A stretch of 64,000 nt of DNA from assembly GCF_014638915.1 (NCBI RefSeq), contig NZ_BMFQ01000003.1:620001-684000 (forward strand), read 5' to 3'. Each line of letters begins with the position of its first letter. Positions within the stretch are counted from its first letter, which is position 1. The position numbers and the translations under genes were made by a program. Below, piece after piece: positions 1 through 7,925 of this stretch. The notes under the pieces are model-generated. The model saw only the letters and a program-made list of their open reading frames with translations. It was not told where the DNA came from and did not search any database. Source of the DNA: Xanthomarina arctica. Its GTDB lineage: Bacteria; Bacteroidota; Bacteroidia; Flavobacteriales; Flavobacteriaceae.

Positions 1-730
1 CTTTTAAGGTTTGATTATTCGTTTTAACAGCTTCTATTTTTTCATTATTTACGACTAAATCTTCCACCTTTTCATTTGGAAAAAACCGAACGCCAACTGC
101 TTTTAAATGCGCTTTCATCTCGGTCATAAATTCCTGAGGCGTCATATGAGAGTCACACTTAAAATAAGTGGCTCCTTTAATATTAAAAGTGGCATTTGGC
201 TCTAAAGCTTTTAATTCTTCTTTGCTAATTTCACTAACGTCTAAACCTTCACGTTTTGCTAAATGTGCCATTTCAATTTCTTCCTCAAGCATCTTATCTG
301 TTTGACACAACATAAGCAAGCCTTTCTTCTGGTAATGAAAATTAAAATTTTCATCCCGCTTAATATCATCATATAAATCCTGACTCCATAAAGCAATTCC
401 TTTAATAGCAGGAATAGCTCTTTTAACATGATTGGCATCACAAGATTTATTGAACGCCAATGTCCATTTAATAAAATCGGTATTCAAACGTGGTTTTATA
501 TATAACGGACTTGCCGAATTCAGCATCCATTTTAAACCTTTTTTCATAACTCCAGGAGCCGATAATGGCACTAAATGGCTTGGCGACAAATACCCTGCAT
601 TGACATAAGAAGCTCCTGTATCCATGTTAGACTGATCTATAATAGTTACTTGATGTCCTTCCTTTTGAAGGTAGTATGCAGAACATAAACCAATGATGCC
701 TCCGCCTATAATTATAATGCTTTTTGACAT
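1..730 (-). CDS. FAD-dependent D-amino acid (D-hydroxyproline) dehydrogenase, partial at window edge
   Basis: The N-terminal ~243 residues of a DadA-like FAD oxidoreductase; the 3' part lies outside the window. The start is ATG at 730 (MSKSIIIIGGGIIG), giving the classic GxGxxG dinucleotide-binding fingerprint at residues 9-14, followed by a DAO-type fold (..GLCSAYYLQKEGHQVTIID..). In this operon the expected role is oxidation of cis-4-hydroxy-D-proline to 1-pyrroline-4-hydroxy-2-carboxylate, the step after the epimerase encoded at 1118-2128. The family call comes from the sequence; the hydroxyproline substrate is inferred from the neighbours. A generic D-amino acid dehydrogenase is the alternative. 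Confidence 0.85.
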   Translation of the reverse strand, partial: MSKSIIIIGGGIIGLCSAYYLQKEGHQVTIIDQSNMDTGASYVNAGYLSPSHLVPLSAPGVMKKGLKWMLNSASPLYIKPRLNTDFIKWTLAFNKSCDANHVKRAIPAIKGIALWSQDLYDDIKRDENFNFHYQKKGLLMLCQTDKMLEEEIEMAHLAKREGLDVSEISKEELKALEPNATFNIKGATYFKCDSHMTPQEFMTEMKAHLKAVGVRFFPNEKVEDLVVNNEKIEAVKTNNQTLK

Positions 731-771
731 TTAACTTCTTATTTTAAACTTATTACAGATTAAAAAACTAA

Positions 772-1044
772 TTATTCTATGTTTCCTTTTTTAATACGAT
801 CTACTGTTATAATTCGAAATGTATTTGAATTTACTGTGATTTTAATATTATACTCGATGTTTGTAATATAAAAATTCTTTCCTTTCTTATTGAAGTACGC
901 TATATCTGTTTCTGCTAAGACCTTCTTAATAAGCGCTTCACTTTCTTCTTTGGAAAAATTAGTGCCTAATTTCTTATTTATCCTTTTATAAACAAGTTCC
1001 GTATAACAATGATTTTTTAAAATGTCTTCCTTGTTTATTTTCAT
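772..1044 (-). CDS. DUF3781 family small protein
   Basis: A 90-residue protein with no signal peptide or membrane segment. It resembles DUF3781: an N-terminal helix (NHCYTELVYKRINKKLG), a basic GKNFY element near residue 55, and a C-terminal strand pair (KITVNSNTFRIITVDRI) that matches that family's 'ITINxxxxTIITxxK' ending. It sits between the epimerase and the dehydrogenase of the hydroxyproline operon on the same strand, 41 bp from the dehydrogenase start and 73 bp from the end of the epimerase gene. No biochemical function is known to me for the family, and the pathway offers no obvious missing step for it, so it may be a passenger. Confidence 0.65.
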   Translation of the reverse strand: MKINKEDILKNHCYTELVYKRINKKLGTNFSKEESEALIKKVLAETDIAYFNKKGKNFYITNIEYNIKITVNSNTFRIITVDRIKKGNIE

Positions 1045-1117
1045 AGTAATAATGCGAAAGCGTTATACTTGTTTATTGAGATTCCCAATCAAGTTGGGAG
1101 TAATTTAATTCTTCGAA

Positions 1118-2128
1118 TTAAATTACCTGAAAACCTAAAGCATACGGGTCATCTTCAGTATCTATAGTAATAGTATTATGTCCAAAAACTTTTGCCCAAC
1201 CTTGGATGCTAGGAAGAATTGCTAATTTCCCATCTAAAGTAGTTTCTTTTTCAACACGTCCAACAAATTTACTTCCAATAAAACTCTCATGAATATAATC
1301 TTCTCCAACTTTCAATTGTCCTTTGGCATGTAATTGTGCCAATCTTGCTGAAGTTCCTGTTCCACACGGACTTCTATCGATAGCTTTGTCGCCATAAAAA
1401 ACAGCATTTCTGCCATGCGATGCCGGATCGATTGGAGTTCCGGTCCAAAGCATGTGTGTGACATCTCGAATGGTTTCATTTTCTGGATGAATAAATAAAG
1501 TTGGATATTTTTCATTGATCCGTTGTCTAACTACTTGCGAATATTGAATGATTTTTGAAGCAGAAAAATCCTGAACTCCAGAGAAATTTTTCTGTGGATC
1601 TACAATGGCATAATAATTTCCACCATAAGACACATCGAATGTAATTTCTCCCAATTCGGGACAATCAACCGTTAAACCTTCCGCCGCTAAATAACTTTTC
1701 ACATTAATTAGTTTTACCCAATCGACTTTAGTTCCTGTTTGTTGATATTCAATTTCTACCAATCCAGCCGGAGCTTCCATTCTAATTTTTCCTGGAATTT
1801 TTGGAATAACTAAACCTTCTTCAATAGCAATGGTAATGGTTCCAATAGTTCCGTGTCCACACATGGGCAAACAACCTGAGGTTTCAATAAACAGAATGGC
1901 AAAATCGTTTTCTGGATGGTGTGGTGGATATAAAATACTACCACTCATCATATCGTGACCACGAGGTTCAAACATGAGACCTTTACGGATCCAATCGTAC
2001 TCTTTTAAAAAATGCTGACGCTTTTCGCTCATGGTATTTCCAACCAAGTCTGGACCACCATGTTTTATAACTCTAACCGGGTTTCCACAGGTATGCGCAT
2101 CGATACAAACAAATGTGCTTTTATTCAT
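1118..2128 (-). CDS. 4-hydroxyproline 2-epimerase (proline racemase family)
   Basis: 336 residues, the usual length for the proline racemase superfamily. Both catalytic acid/base cysteines are present: Cys90 in MCGHGT and Cys255 in SPCGTGTSAR, so this is a two-cysteine racemase/epimerase and not the Thr-containing 3-hydroxyproline dehydratase branch. It would interconvert trans-4-hydroxy-L-proline and cis-4-hydroxy-D-proline, the entry step of the bacterial pathway. Proline racemase itself is the alternative, but the semialdehyde dehydrogenase and deaminase next door favour hydroxyproline. Its start overlaps the end of the DUF885 gene by 8 bp, implying translational coupling. A 10-bp hairpin (1101-1125) overlaps its stop codon. 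Confidence 0.9.
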   Translation of the reverse strand: MNKSTFVCIDAHTCGNPVRVIKHGGPDLVGNTMSEKRQHFLKEYDWIRKGLMFEPRGHDMMSGSILYPPHHPENDFAILFIETSGCLPMCGHGTIGTITIAIEEGLVIPKIPGKIRMEAPAGLVEIEYQQTGTKVDWVKLINVKSYLAAEGLTVDCPELGEITFDVSYGGNYYAIVDPQKNFSGVQDFSASKIIQYSQVVRQRINEKYPTLFIHPENETIRDVTHMLWTGTPIDPASHGRNAVFYGDKAIDRSPCGTGTSARLAQLHAKGQLKVGEDYIHESFIGSKFVGRVEKETTLDGKLAILPSIQGWAKVFGHNTITIDTEDDPYALGFQVI

Positions 2129-3857
2129 TTTTAACAGCTTCTATATAACTATTTACTCTTTGTTCCATAATAGATAAGGTTACTGTTCCTTCTCCTAAAA
2201 TGACTTCGTGAAACTCTCGAATATCGAATTTATCTTGTAATTCAGTTTCAGCTCTTTCACGTAATTCTCTAATTTTTATTTCGCCTATTTTATAGGAAAT
2301 AGCTTGTGCTGGCCAAGAAATATATCTATCCGTTTCGGTAGTCACTTCGTGAATAGACAAAGCTGTATTTGAAGCCAAATAATCTAGAACTTCTTGCCTA
2401 GTCCAGCCCATGGCGTGAACTCCAGTATCGACAACCAATCTACAGGCTCGCCACATTTCATAAGTTAACTGACCAAATTTCTCGTAAGGTGTTGTGTAAA
2501 TCCCCATTTCATCGGCTAAATATTCGGAGTATAAACCCCAACCTTCCCCATAAGCAGAAAGGTATAAGTTTCTTCTAAACTCTGGAATGGAATCACCTAA
2601 TTCGTTGTTTAAAGAGATCTGTAAATGATGCCCTGGAACAGCTTCGTGCGCAGTTAAAGCGGGAATAGTATATAAGGTTCTACTTGGTAAATCATAAGTA
2701 TTCACCCAATAAAATCCTGCCGTTTTATCATTGTCTGACCCTGAATATCTTCCTCCAGTATATTTTGGTGCAATAGCGGCAGGAACAGGAACAACGCCAT
2801 ATGGTTTTCTTGGTAAGGTTTTAAAATATTTTGGTAACTCACCGTCTATTCTTTTAGAAATATCACGAGCAAACATCATTAATTCTTTAGGCGTTTTTGC
2901 GTAAAACTGTGGATCGGTTCGAAGAAATGCTAGAAAATCTTCAAAACTTCCTTCAAATTCCAATTCGTCAATAATGACTTGCATTTTGCCTTTAATTCTA
3001 GCCACTTCCTTTAACCCTATTTGATGGATATCTTCGGCTGTATATTGATTGCTTGTGGTAAAATAATTAATTCTATTTTGATAAAAAGCTTCGCCATTGG
3101 GTGTAGATGTGATGCCTAATTTTTTACGAGAATTTGGAAAATACTCGATTTCAAAAAAATCTTTAATCTTTTGATATTGAGCAACCACATTGTTTTCAAT
3201 ACTGAGTTTAACAACTGTCAAAACACTGTCTTTTTGCTGCTTAGTAAGACTTTCAGGCAAGGTATTAAAAGGTAGATAAAAGTCGCTTTTAGTATAATCA
3301 TCAACAAGATGTTTATTATACGTAAAACTATAGTCACCAAAAACAGCTTTTGGTTGCGACATGCCTTCTTTCACGCTTTCCTTTAGAAGTGCTAAATTAT
3401 AATCTACCGTTTTTGGTAAATCGTTTAATTGGACTAAATATTCTTTTACATCTTCATAATCTGCAAAAGTGATATTTGCCATATTGCTTAAATTTAAATG
3501 AAAAGCAGATTCTGAAGTAATCGTATTGAGATAGGTTTTAAAGGTATTTGTATCGATTTTATCTTGTAAGACAAATTGTAACAATTCCAAGGAAATAGTC
3601 TCAGATTCCGATAGCGTTTCTTCATTCACTTTTGAAAGTTCTTGCTGAAGTTCCTCTGCAAAATCTGCTTCCTTTTGATAATATGCAATGGTATTTTCTA
3701 CTGATTCATTTCGTTCAAAATCGTATTCTCTTTCAGTTTCATATGTTTTAATAATATCTTCCAACAATACTTCTGAAGAATTATTTTCAGGGACTTCTTT
3801 TTTACAAGCTATAAAACTGCACAAAAAAAAGAGGGTTAAAAGTTTTGAAACTTTCAT
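2121..3857 (-). CDS. DUF885 family metallopeptidase-like lipoprotein
   Basis: 578 residues. The N-terminus (MKVSKLLTLFFLCSFIACKK) is a lipoprotein signal with the lipobox cysteine at about residue 18. The body is a DUF885 domain; the family's HExxxGHH-type zinc site is seen as HEAVPGHHLQ in the C-terminal half, with a later conserved Glu in SAYGEGWGLYSE. DUF885 proteins are predicted zinc-dependent carboxypeptidase-like enzymes. Position inside the hydroxyproline operon, with an 8-bp overlap to the epimerase and a 4-bp gap to the dehydrogenase, suggests it releases hydroxyproline from collagen-type oligopeptides in the periplasm. That substrate is inference. Confidence 0.85.
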   Translation of the reverse strand: MKVSKLLTLFFLCSFIACKKEVPENNSSEVLLEDIIKTYETEREYDFERNESVENTIAYYQKEADFAEELQQELSKVNEETLSESETISLELLQFVLQDKIDTNTFKTYLNTITSESAFHLNLSNMANITFADYEDVKEYLVQLNDLPKTVDYNLALLKESVKEGMSQPKAVFGDYSFTYNKHLVDDYTKSDFYLPFNTLPESLTKQQKDSVLTVVKLSIENNVVAQYQKIKDFFEIEYFPNSRKKLGITSTPNGEAFYQNRINYFTTSNQYTAEDIHQIGLKEVARIKGKMQVIIDELEFEGSFEDFLAFLRTDPQFYAKTPKELMMFARDISKRIDGELPKYFKTLPRKPYGVVPVPAAIAPKYTGGRYSGSDNDKTAGFYWVNTYDLPSRTLYTIPALTAHEAVPGHHLQISLNNELGDSIPEFRRNLYLSAYGEGWGLYSEYLADEMGIYTTPYEKFGQLTYEMWRACRLVVDTGVHAMGWTRQEVLDYLASNTALSIHEVTTETDRYISWPAQAISYKIGEIKIRELRERAETELQDKFDIREFHEVILGEGTVTLSIMEQRVNSYIEAVKNE

Positions 3858-3861
3858 AGAA

Positions 3862-5445
3862 TTAGATAGTATCTGTGGTTTGCTTGTTATTTACTGAACG
3901 TGAAATATTTAATGGGTTTTCATTCTTTAATTCATTTGGCAACAAATTATTTGGCCAATCTTGATAACTAAAAGGTCTTACCCAACGTTTGATGGAATTA
4001 ATACCAACTGCCGTAAATCGGCTATCCGTTGAAGCTGGATATGGACCACCATGAACCATGGACGGGCAAACCTCAACCCCTGTTGGCACACCATTGTAAA
4101 TGATACGACCTACACGATTTTGTAAAGCATCAATAACTTTAGGATAATGAGTTGCTTCATTTTCATCGGCAATTAAAGTTCCTGTTAACTGTCCTTCAAG
4201 TTTTGAAATAATCTGTTCTAATTGTTCGGCACTTTCACATTGAACAACCATAGAATAAGGCCCAAAAACTTCTTGATGTAATGATGTATTATTTAGAAAA
4301 GTAGCCCCTTCAACTGTAGTTACCGTTTGTCTAGCATAATTTGATTTTACATCTGAACTATAATCGGCAACAACGGTTAATTCGGGCTGAGACAATGCTT
4401 TTTGTTTGTTACGCTCATAAGCTCCAATAATATTTGGATGCAACATGCAAGTAGGTTCTATTTTTATAATTTCATTGGATAAATTTTGAATAAAATGTGA
4501 TAAACTGTCACCTTTAATTCCTAATAGCAAACCAGGGTTGGTACAAAACTGACCTGTTCCTACCATAATAGATCCAGCATAGGTTTTTGCTAGCGCTTCA
4601 CCTCTACTCTTTAAAGCTTCTGGCAAAATAACTACGGGATTGATGCTTCCCATTTCAGCAAATACTGGAATCGGTTCTTCACGTGTTGCTGCTAAATCGT
4701 ACAAAGCTCGACCTCCACGAATACTTCCGGTAAAACCTACTGCTTTAACTCCAGGATGAGAAACCAATTGTGTTCCTACATCTATTCCACTACTATTTAT
4801 ATTTGAAAACACCCCATTTGGCATGCCTGTTTTTTCTGCGGCTTTGATAATTGCCGAAGCTACTAATTCGCCAGTTCCTGCATGCATAGGATGTGATTTT
4901 ACAATAACTGGGCAACCTGCTGCAAAAGCGGCGGCTGTATCTCCTCCAGCTGTCGAATATGCCAAAGGAAAATTACTAGCTCCAAAGACTACTATAGGAC
5001 CTAATGGCACCATCATTTTTCTTATATCAGATTTTGCCATAGGCTGTCTCTCCGGTTGCGCCGTATCTATGGTAGCTTCTACCCAAGACCCTTCTTGAAC
5101 TAATTCGGCAAAGGCACGCAATTGGCCAACTGTTCTGCCTCTTTCGCCCATGGCACGACCTTCTGGTAAACCTGTTTCAGAACAATAAGTTTTTATTAAT
5201 TTGGAATCTAACGCTAAAATTTCGTCTGCAATCGCATTTAAAAAAGCCGCTTTCTCTTTCCCAGAAGTACTTCTAAATGTTTTAAATGCATTTGAAGCCA
5301 TTGAGACTGCTTCATCTATTTCTTCTTTTGTTGCTTCGGTATAAATAGGATTGTTTTCAATATTCAACTGCGGATTAAAAGTTTTATACGTTTTAATTCC
5401 TTTTGCTGAAAGTTGATTTCCTATATAATTTTTTCCTGATATCAT
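3862..5445 (-). CDS. 2-oxoglutarate semialdehyde (2,5-dioxovalerate) dehydrogenase
   Basis: 527 residues, aldehyde dehydrogenase superfamily, of the longer type that oxidises 2,5-dioxopentanoate to 2-oxoglutarate with NAD(P)+. Visible landmarks are the cofactor-binding region (VVFGASNFPLAYSTAGGDTA), the general-base Glu in FAEMGSINPV and the nucleophilic Cys in VGTGQFCTNPG. It is the last step of the 4-hydroxyproline pathway. Only one base separates its ATG from the stop of the upstream deaminase gene, so the two are almost certainly cotranslated. The same enzyme type also serves sugar-acid pathways; no such genes are nearby. Confidence 0.92.
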   Translation of the reverse strand: MISGKNYIGNQLSAKGIKTYKTFNPQLNIENNPIYTEATKEEIDEAVSMASNAFKTFRSTSGKEKAAFLNAIADEILALDSKLIKTYCSETGLPEGRAMGERGRTVGQLRAFAELVQEGSWVEATIDTAQPERQPMAKSDIRKMMVPLGPIVVFGASNFPLAYSTAGGDTAAAFAAGCPVIVKSHPMHAGTGELVASAIIKAAEKTGMPNGVFSNINSSGIDVGTQLVSHPGVKAVGFTGSIRGGRALYDLAATREEPIPVFAEMGSINPVVILPEALKSRGEALAKTYAGSIMVGTGQFCTNPGLLLGIKGDSLSHFIQNLSNEIIKIEPTCMLHPNIIGAYERNKQKALSQPELTVVADYSSDVKSNYARQTVTTVEGATFLNNTSLHQEVFGPYSMVVQCESAEQLEQIISKLEGQLTGTLIADENEATHYPKVIDALQNRVGRIIYNGVPTGVEVCPSMVHGGPYPASTDSRFTAVGINSIKRWVRPFSYQDWPNNLLPNELKNENPLNISRSVNNKQTTDTI

Positions 5446-5446
5446 G

Positions 5447-6361
5447 TTATAAATTTTTATAATCTGGTAGTGTTGGTCTGTTTTTCAAACTATCTTCTAT
5501 CACTTTTAATACGTGTTTACGCTCCTCTCCAAAAAGTGGTAATCTTGGCTCCCGAACGTTTTCTGTACCAATACCAGTGGCTACTTCTGCCAATTTAATA
5601 TTCTGTACTAATTTAGGGTTAATATCTAACTCTAACAAAGGCATGAACCATCTATAAATGTCAAGAGCTTCTTTTATTCTGCCAGCTTTTTGAAGTTCGT
5701 AAATAGCCACAGTCTCTGCTGGAAAAGCACAAACCAAACCTGCTACCCAACCATCTGCTCCTAACAACAAACTTTCTAGAGCTATAGTGTCTACACCAGT
5801 CATGATCTTTAAACGATCTCCAAAACGATTTTTAATTCTAGTAATATTTGTAGTATCTCTAGTAGATTCTTTAACAGCTTCAATATTATCGCATTTTAAG
5901 AGCTCTTCGAACATGTCTAAGGTGACTTCAATTTTATAATCGACTGGATTGTTATAAACCATAATTGGTAACGACGTATTATTAGCCACTGCTTTAAAAT
6001 ATTCTACAGTTTCTCTATCTCCAGATTTATATCTCATGGGAGGCAACATCATAAGCCCTTTTGCTCCATCTTCTTCCGCTTTTTGAGCAGCATGAATAGC
6101 TGCTTTGGTAGCTTGTTCGGCAATGTTTATGAACACAGGAACCTTCCCTTGAACAATATCTACGGTAGTTCTTGTTAAAATACGTTTTTCTTCATCTAAT
6201 AACGTACTAGCTTCACCTAAGGTACCTCCAAGAACAATCCCGTGAACTCCGGCTTCTAATTGTGCGTTGATATTAACCTCGAACATTTTTAAATCCAATT
6301 CATCTGCATGGTTGAACTTAGTAGTAACTGCTGGCATGATGCCTTTCCATTGAATACTCAT
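5447..6361 (-). CDS. DapA-family 1-pyrroline-4-hydroxy-2-carboxylate deaminase
   Basis: 304 residues with the DHDPS/N-acetylneuraminate lyase TIM-barrel signature: GGTLGE (residues 45-50), the catalytic Tyr136 in MVYNNP and the Schiff-base Lys164 in EAVKEST. True DapA is possible from sequence alone, but first position in an operon with the epimerase, FAD dehydrogenase and semialdehyde dehydrogenase points to deamination of 1-pyrroline-4-hydroxy-2-carboxylate to 2-oxoglutarate semialdehyde. It is the promoter-proximal gene; a -7-like TAAATTTG is on this strand at 6384-6391. Confidence 0.88.
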   Translation of the reverse strand: MSIQWKGIMPAVTTKFNHADELDLKMFEVNINAQLEAGVHGIVLGGTLGEASTLLDEEKRILTRTTVDIVQGKVPVFINIAEQATKAAIHAAQKAEEDGAKGLMMLPPMRYKSGDRETVEYFKAVANNTSLPIMVYNNPVDYKIEVTLDMFEELLKCDNIEAVKESTRDTTNITRIKNRFGDRLKIMTGVDTIALESLLLGADGWVAGLVCAFPAETVAIYELQKAGRIKEALDIYRWFMPLLELDINPKLVQNIKLAEVATGIGTENVREPRLPLFGEERKHVLKVIEDSLKNRPTLPDYKNL

Positions 6362-6383
6362 AATTTGCTTTTTTTAATTATCA

Positions 6384-6486
6384 CAAATTTAATTAAGAAT
6401 GGCATTGAATATTAACCTGACATTATCCAATTATAATACTATATTATCTTATTATTATCAAAAATGCTAATAATTGCTTAATTTTG
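6384..6486. promoter_or_regulatory. Divergent control region of the hydroxyproline operon and araC-type gene
   Basis: The 144-bp gap between the divergent genes carries two Bacteroidota -7 elements: TAAATTTG on the minus strand (6384-6391) for the catabolic operon and TAATTTTG on the plus strand (6479-6486) for the regulator, 20 bp before its ATG. I see no good -33 box for either, as expected if both need the activator. The middle is very AT-rich with short dyads (for example around 6433-6460). Assignment is by motif only. Confidence 0.5.
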
Positions 6487-6505
6487 TACTCAAAATTAGC
6501 TTATA

Positions 6506-7366
6506 ATGAAAGTACTACCTTTTAAAATTCCTAAACCAGAAGGTTCCAACTTAGTTTATCAAGTAGATCTGGAACCTTATTTTTATAATAAGTTACATCA
6601 GCATGAAGAAATTCAAATAAGTTATATCGTTAGTGGGGAAGGCACTTTAATTGTAGGTGACACCATTAATTATTATAAAACAGGGGATATTCTTATTTTG
6701 GGAAGTCAATTACCACATGTATTTGAAAGCGATCAAGAGAAGCACAGTCAATCGCATATGCAAACGCTTTTTTTTACCGAAAGCAGTTTTGGAGAAGGCT
6801 TCTTTGGATTAGAGGAATTAATAGAATTACAAGTTTTCTTCAAGCAAGCCAAACATGGATTTAAAGTCAATTCTAATCAAATTGAAATAATAGCTCTATT
6901 TAATCGAATTGAATTGTCTTCAAAACTGGATAGATTTACCATTTTATTACATCTTTTAAAAATTCTTTCTATTAGTGACTATAAGAGTTTATCATCTTTT
7001 ATATATGAAAAAAATTATTCTCTAGTTGAAGGTGAACGCATGCGGGATGTTATTGAATATACCATGTCTCATTACGAAAAAGACGTTACCCTAGAATCGG
7101 TTGCTAATGTGGCTAACATGACGAAAAACGCATTTTGCAAATATTTCAAAAAATACACAAATAAAACCTATGGGAAATTTTTAAATGAATTACGCATAGA
7201 ACATTCCTGCAAGCTCATGCTATCTGGAAAGAACCTTACTATTTCTGATGTTGCATTTAAAGTGGGATTCAACAATATTTCAAATTTTAATAGACAGTTT
7301 AAAAAAGTGAAACATAAAACACCTTTAATTTTCAAGAACGAAAATTTTCATATTAAAAAAGAATAA
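6506..7366 (+). CDS. AraC family transcriptional regulator with cupin sensor domain
   Basis: 286 residues. The N-terminal ~90 residues form a cupin-like ligand pocket (HQHEEIQISYIVSGEGTLIV), and the C-terminal ~100 residues hold the two helix-turn-helix motifs of the AraC family (TLESVANVANMTKNAFCKYF and LTISDVAFKVGFNNISNFNR). It is transcribed divergently from the hydroxyproline operon across 144 bp, the usual arrangement for the dedicated activator of a catabolic operon. A hydroxyproline-derived inducer is inferred from context only. Confidence 0.9.
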   Translation: MKVLPFKIPKPEGSNLVYQVDLEPYFYNKLHQHEEIQISYIVSGEGTLIVGDTINYYKTGDILILGSQLPHVFESDQEKHSQSHMQTLFFTESSFGEGFFGLEELIELQVFFKQAKHGFKVNSNQIEIIALFNRIELSSKLDRFTILLHLLKILSISDYKSLSSFIYEKNYSLVEGERMRDVIEYTMSHYEKDVTLESVANVANMTKNAFCKYFKKYTNKTYGKFLNELRIEHSCKLMLSGKNLTISDVAFKVGFNNISNFNRQFKKVKHKTPLIFKNENFHIKKE

Positions 7367-7740
7367 AAGAAGTGTTACATAACCCTGAACGAAACCGCTT
7401 CTTCAAATACAAAATCCAAATGGCAGTAGCAATTTGTTCTTTTTTTATTTCCTCTGATTCCAAAATAAATTTTGAATTTCGAATAAAAGTAATAAAAGAG
7501 GGATTACATATCCCTGGTCGAAACCGCTCCTGCAAATATAAAATTCAAATTGCAGTAGCAATTTGGTCTTTTTTTATTTCCTCTGATTTCTAAAATAAAT
7601 TTTGAATTCCGAATAAAAGTAATAAAAGAGGGATTACATATCCCTGGTCGAAACCACTCCTGCAAATATAAAATCCAAATTGCAGTAGCAATTTGGACTT
7701 TTTTTATTTCCTCTGATTTCAAAATAAATTTTGAAATCAG
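7362..7740. repeat. Three tandem copies of a ~130-bp repeat
   Basis: Copies start at 7362, 7491 and 7621, each opening with AATAAAAGA and containing TCGAAACC or CGAAACCGC, then GCAGTAGCAATTTG, then TTTATTTCCTCTGATT. Copies 2 and 3 are almost identical; copy 1 has drifted. The third copy is cut short at about 7730, where the sequence turns back on itself as a hairpin. The array lies immediately after the araC stop codon and before the tRNA-Val terminator. Open frames through it are only translations of the repeat and are not genes. Confidence 0.9.
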
Positions 7741-7754
7741 AGGAAATAAAAAAA
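7699..7754. repeat. Perfect 26-bp inverted repeat closing the tandem array
   Basis: Arms 7699-7724 and 7729-7754 are exact reverse complements around a TAAA loop. The left arm is the end of the third tandem repeat, so the right arm looks like an inverted copy of the repeat end, for example after template switching. It overlaps the T-rich tail of the tRNA terminator hairpin. Confidence 0.9.
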
Positions 7755-7778
7755 TCCACACTAAAAGTGTGGATTTCC
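7752..7778 (-). terminator. Intrinsic terminator of tRNA-Val
   Basis: On the minus strand a stem AATCCACAC / GTGTGGATT with a short TTTTA loop is followed by a run of T. It lies ten bases beyond the 3' end of the tRNA. Confidence 0.85.
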
Positions 7779-7787
7779 TATTTGATG

Positions 7788-7862
7788 TGGGCGATGAGGG
7801 ATTCGAACCCCCGACCCTCTGGGTGTAAACCAGATGCTCTGAACCAACTGAGCTAATCGCCC
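7788..7862 (-). tRNA. tRNA-Val (anticodon UAC)
   Basis: A 75-nt cloverleaf on the minus strand: acceptor GGGCGAT pairing with ATCGCCC, D-arm TAGCTCAGTTGG, anticodon stem-loop TCTGG-TTTACAC-CCAGA with anticodon TAC, and T-arm GTCGGGGGTTCGAATCCC. The discriminator is A and CCA is not encoded. It has its own promoter and terminator, so it is a single-gene unit. Confidence 0.97.
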
Positions 7863-7877
7863 TCTGTAATTGGATTG

Positions 7878-7907
7878 CAAATATACACCCCTTTTTGAAT
7901 CTACAAA
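7878..7907 (-). promoter_or_regulatory. Promoter of tRNA-Val
   Basis: Reading the minus strand, TTTG (7907-7904) is followed after 18 nt by TATATTTG (7885-7878), the Bacteroidota -33/-7 pair, 15 bp before the mature tRNA 5' end. Confidence 0.75.
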
Positions 7908-7925
7908 AGGTTTTTTGAAAAATTT

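Noticed and set aside
6384-6391. Strong constitutive promoter of the hydroxyproline operon
   Set aside because: The -7 box is good but no -33 box is found at the correct distance, so activator-dependent is more likely.
7362-7740. CRISPR-like array
   Set aside because: The repeat unit is ~130 bp with no unique spacers and no cas genes are present.
7372-7761. Open frames of 60-85 codons on both strands in the 7.4-7.8 kb array
   Set aside because: They are direct translations of the tandem repeat, with no start signals or codon preference, so not genes.
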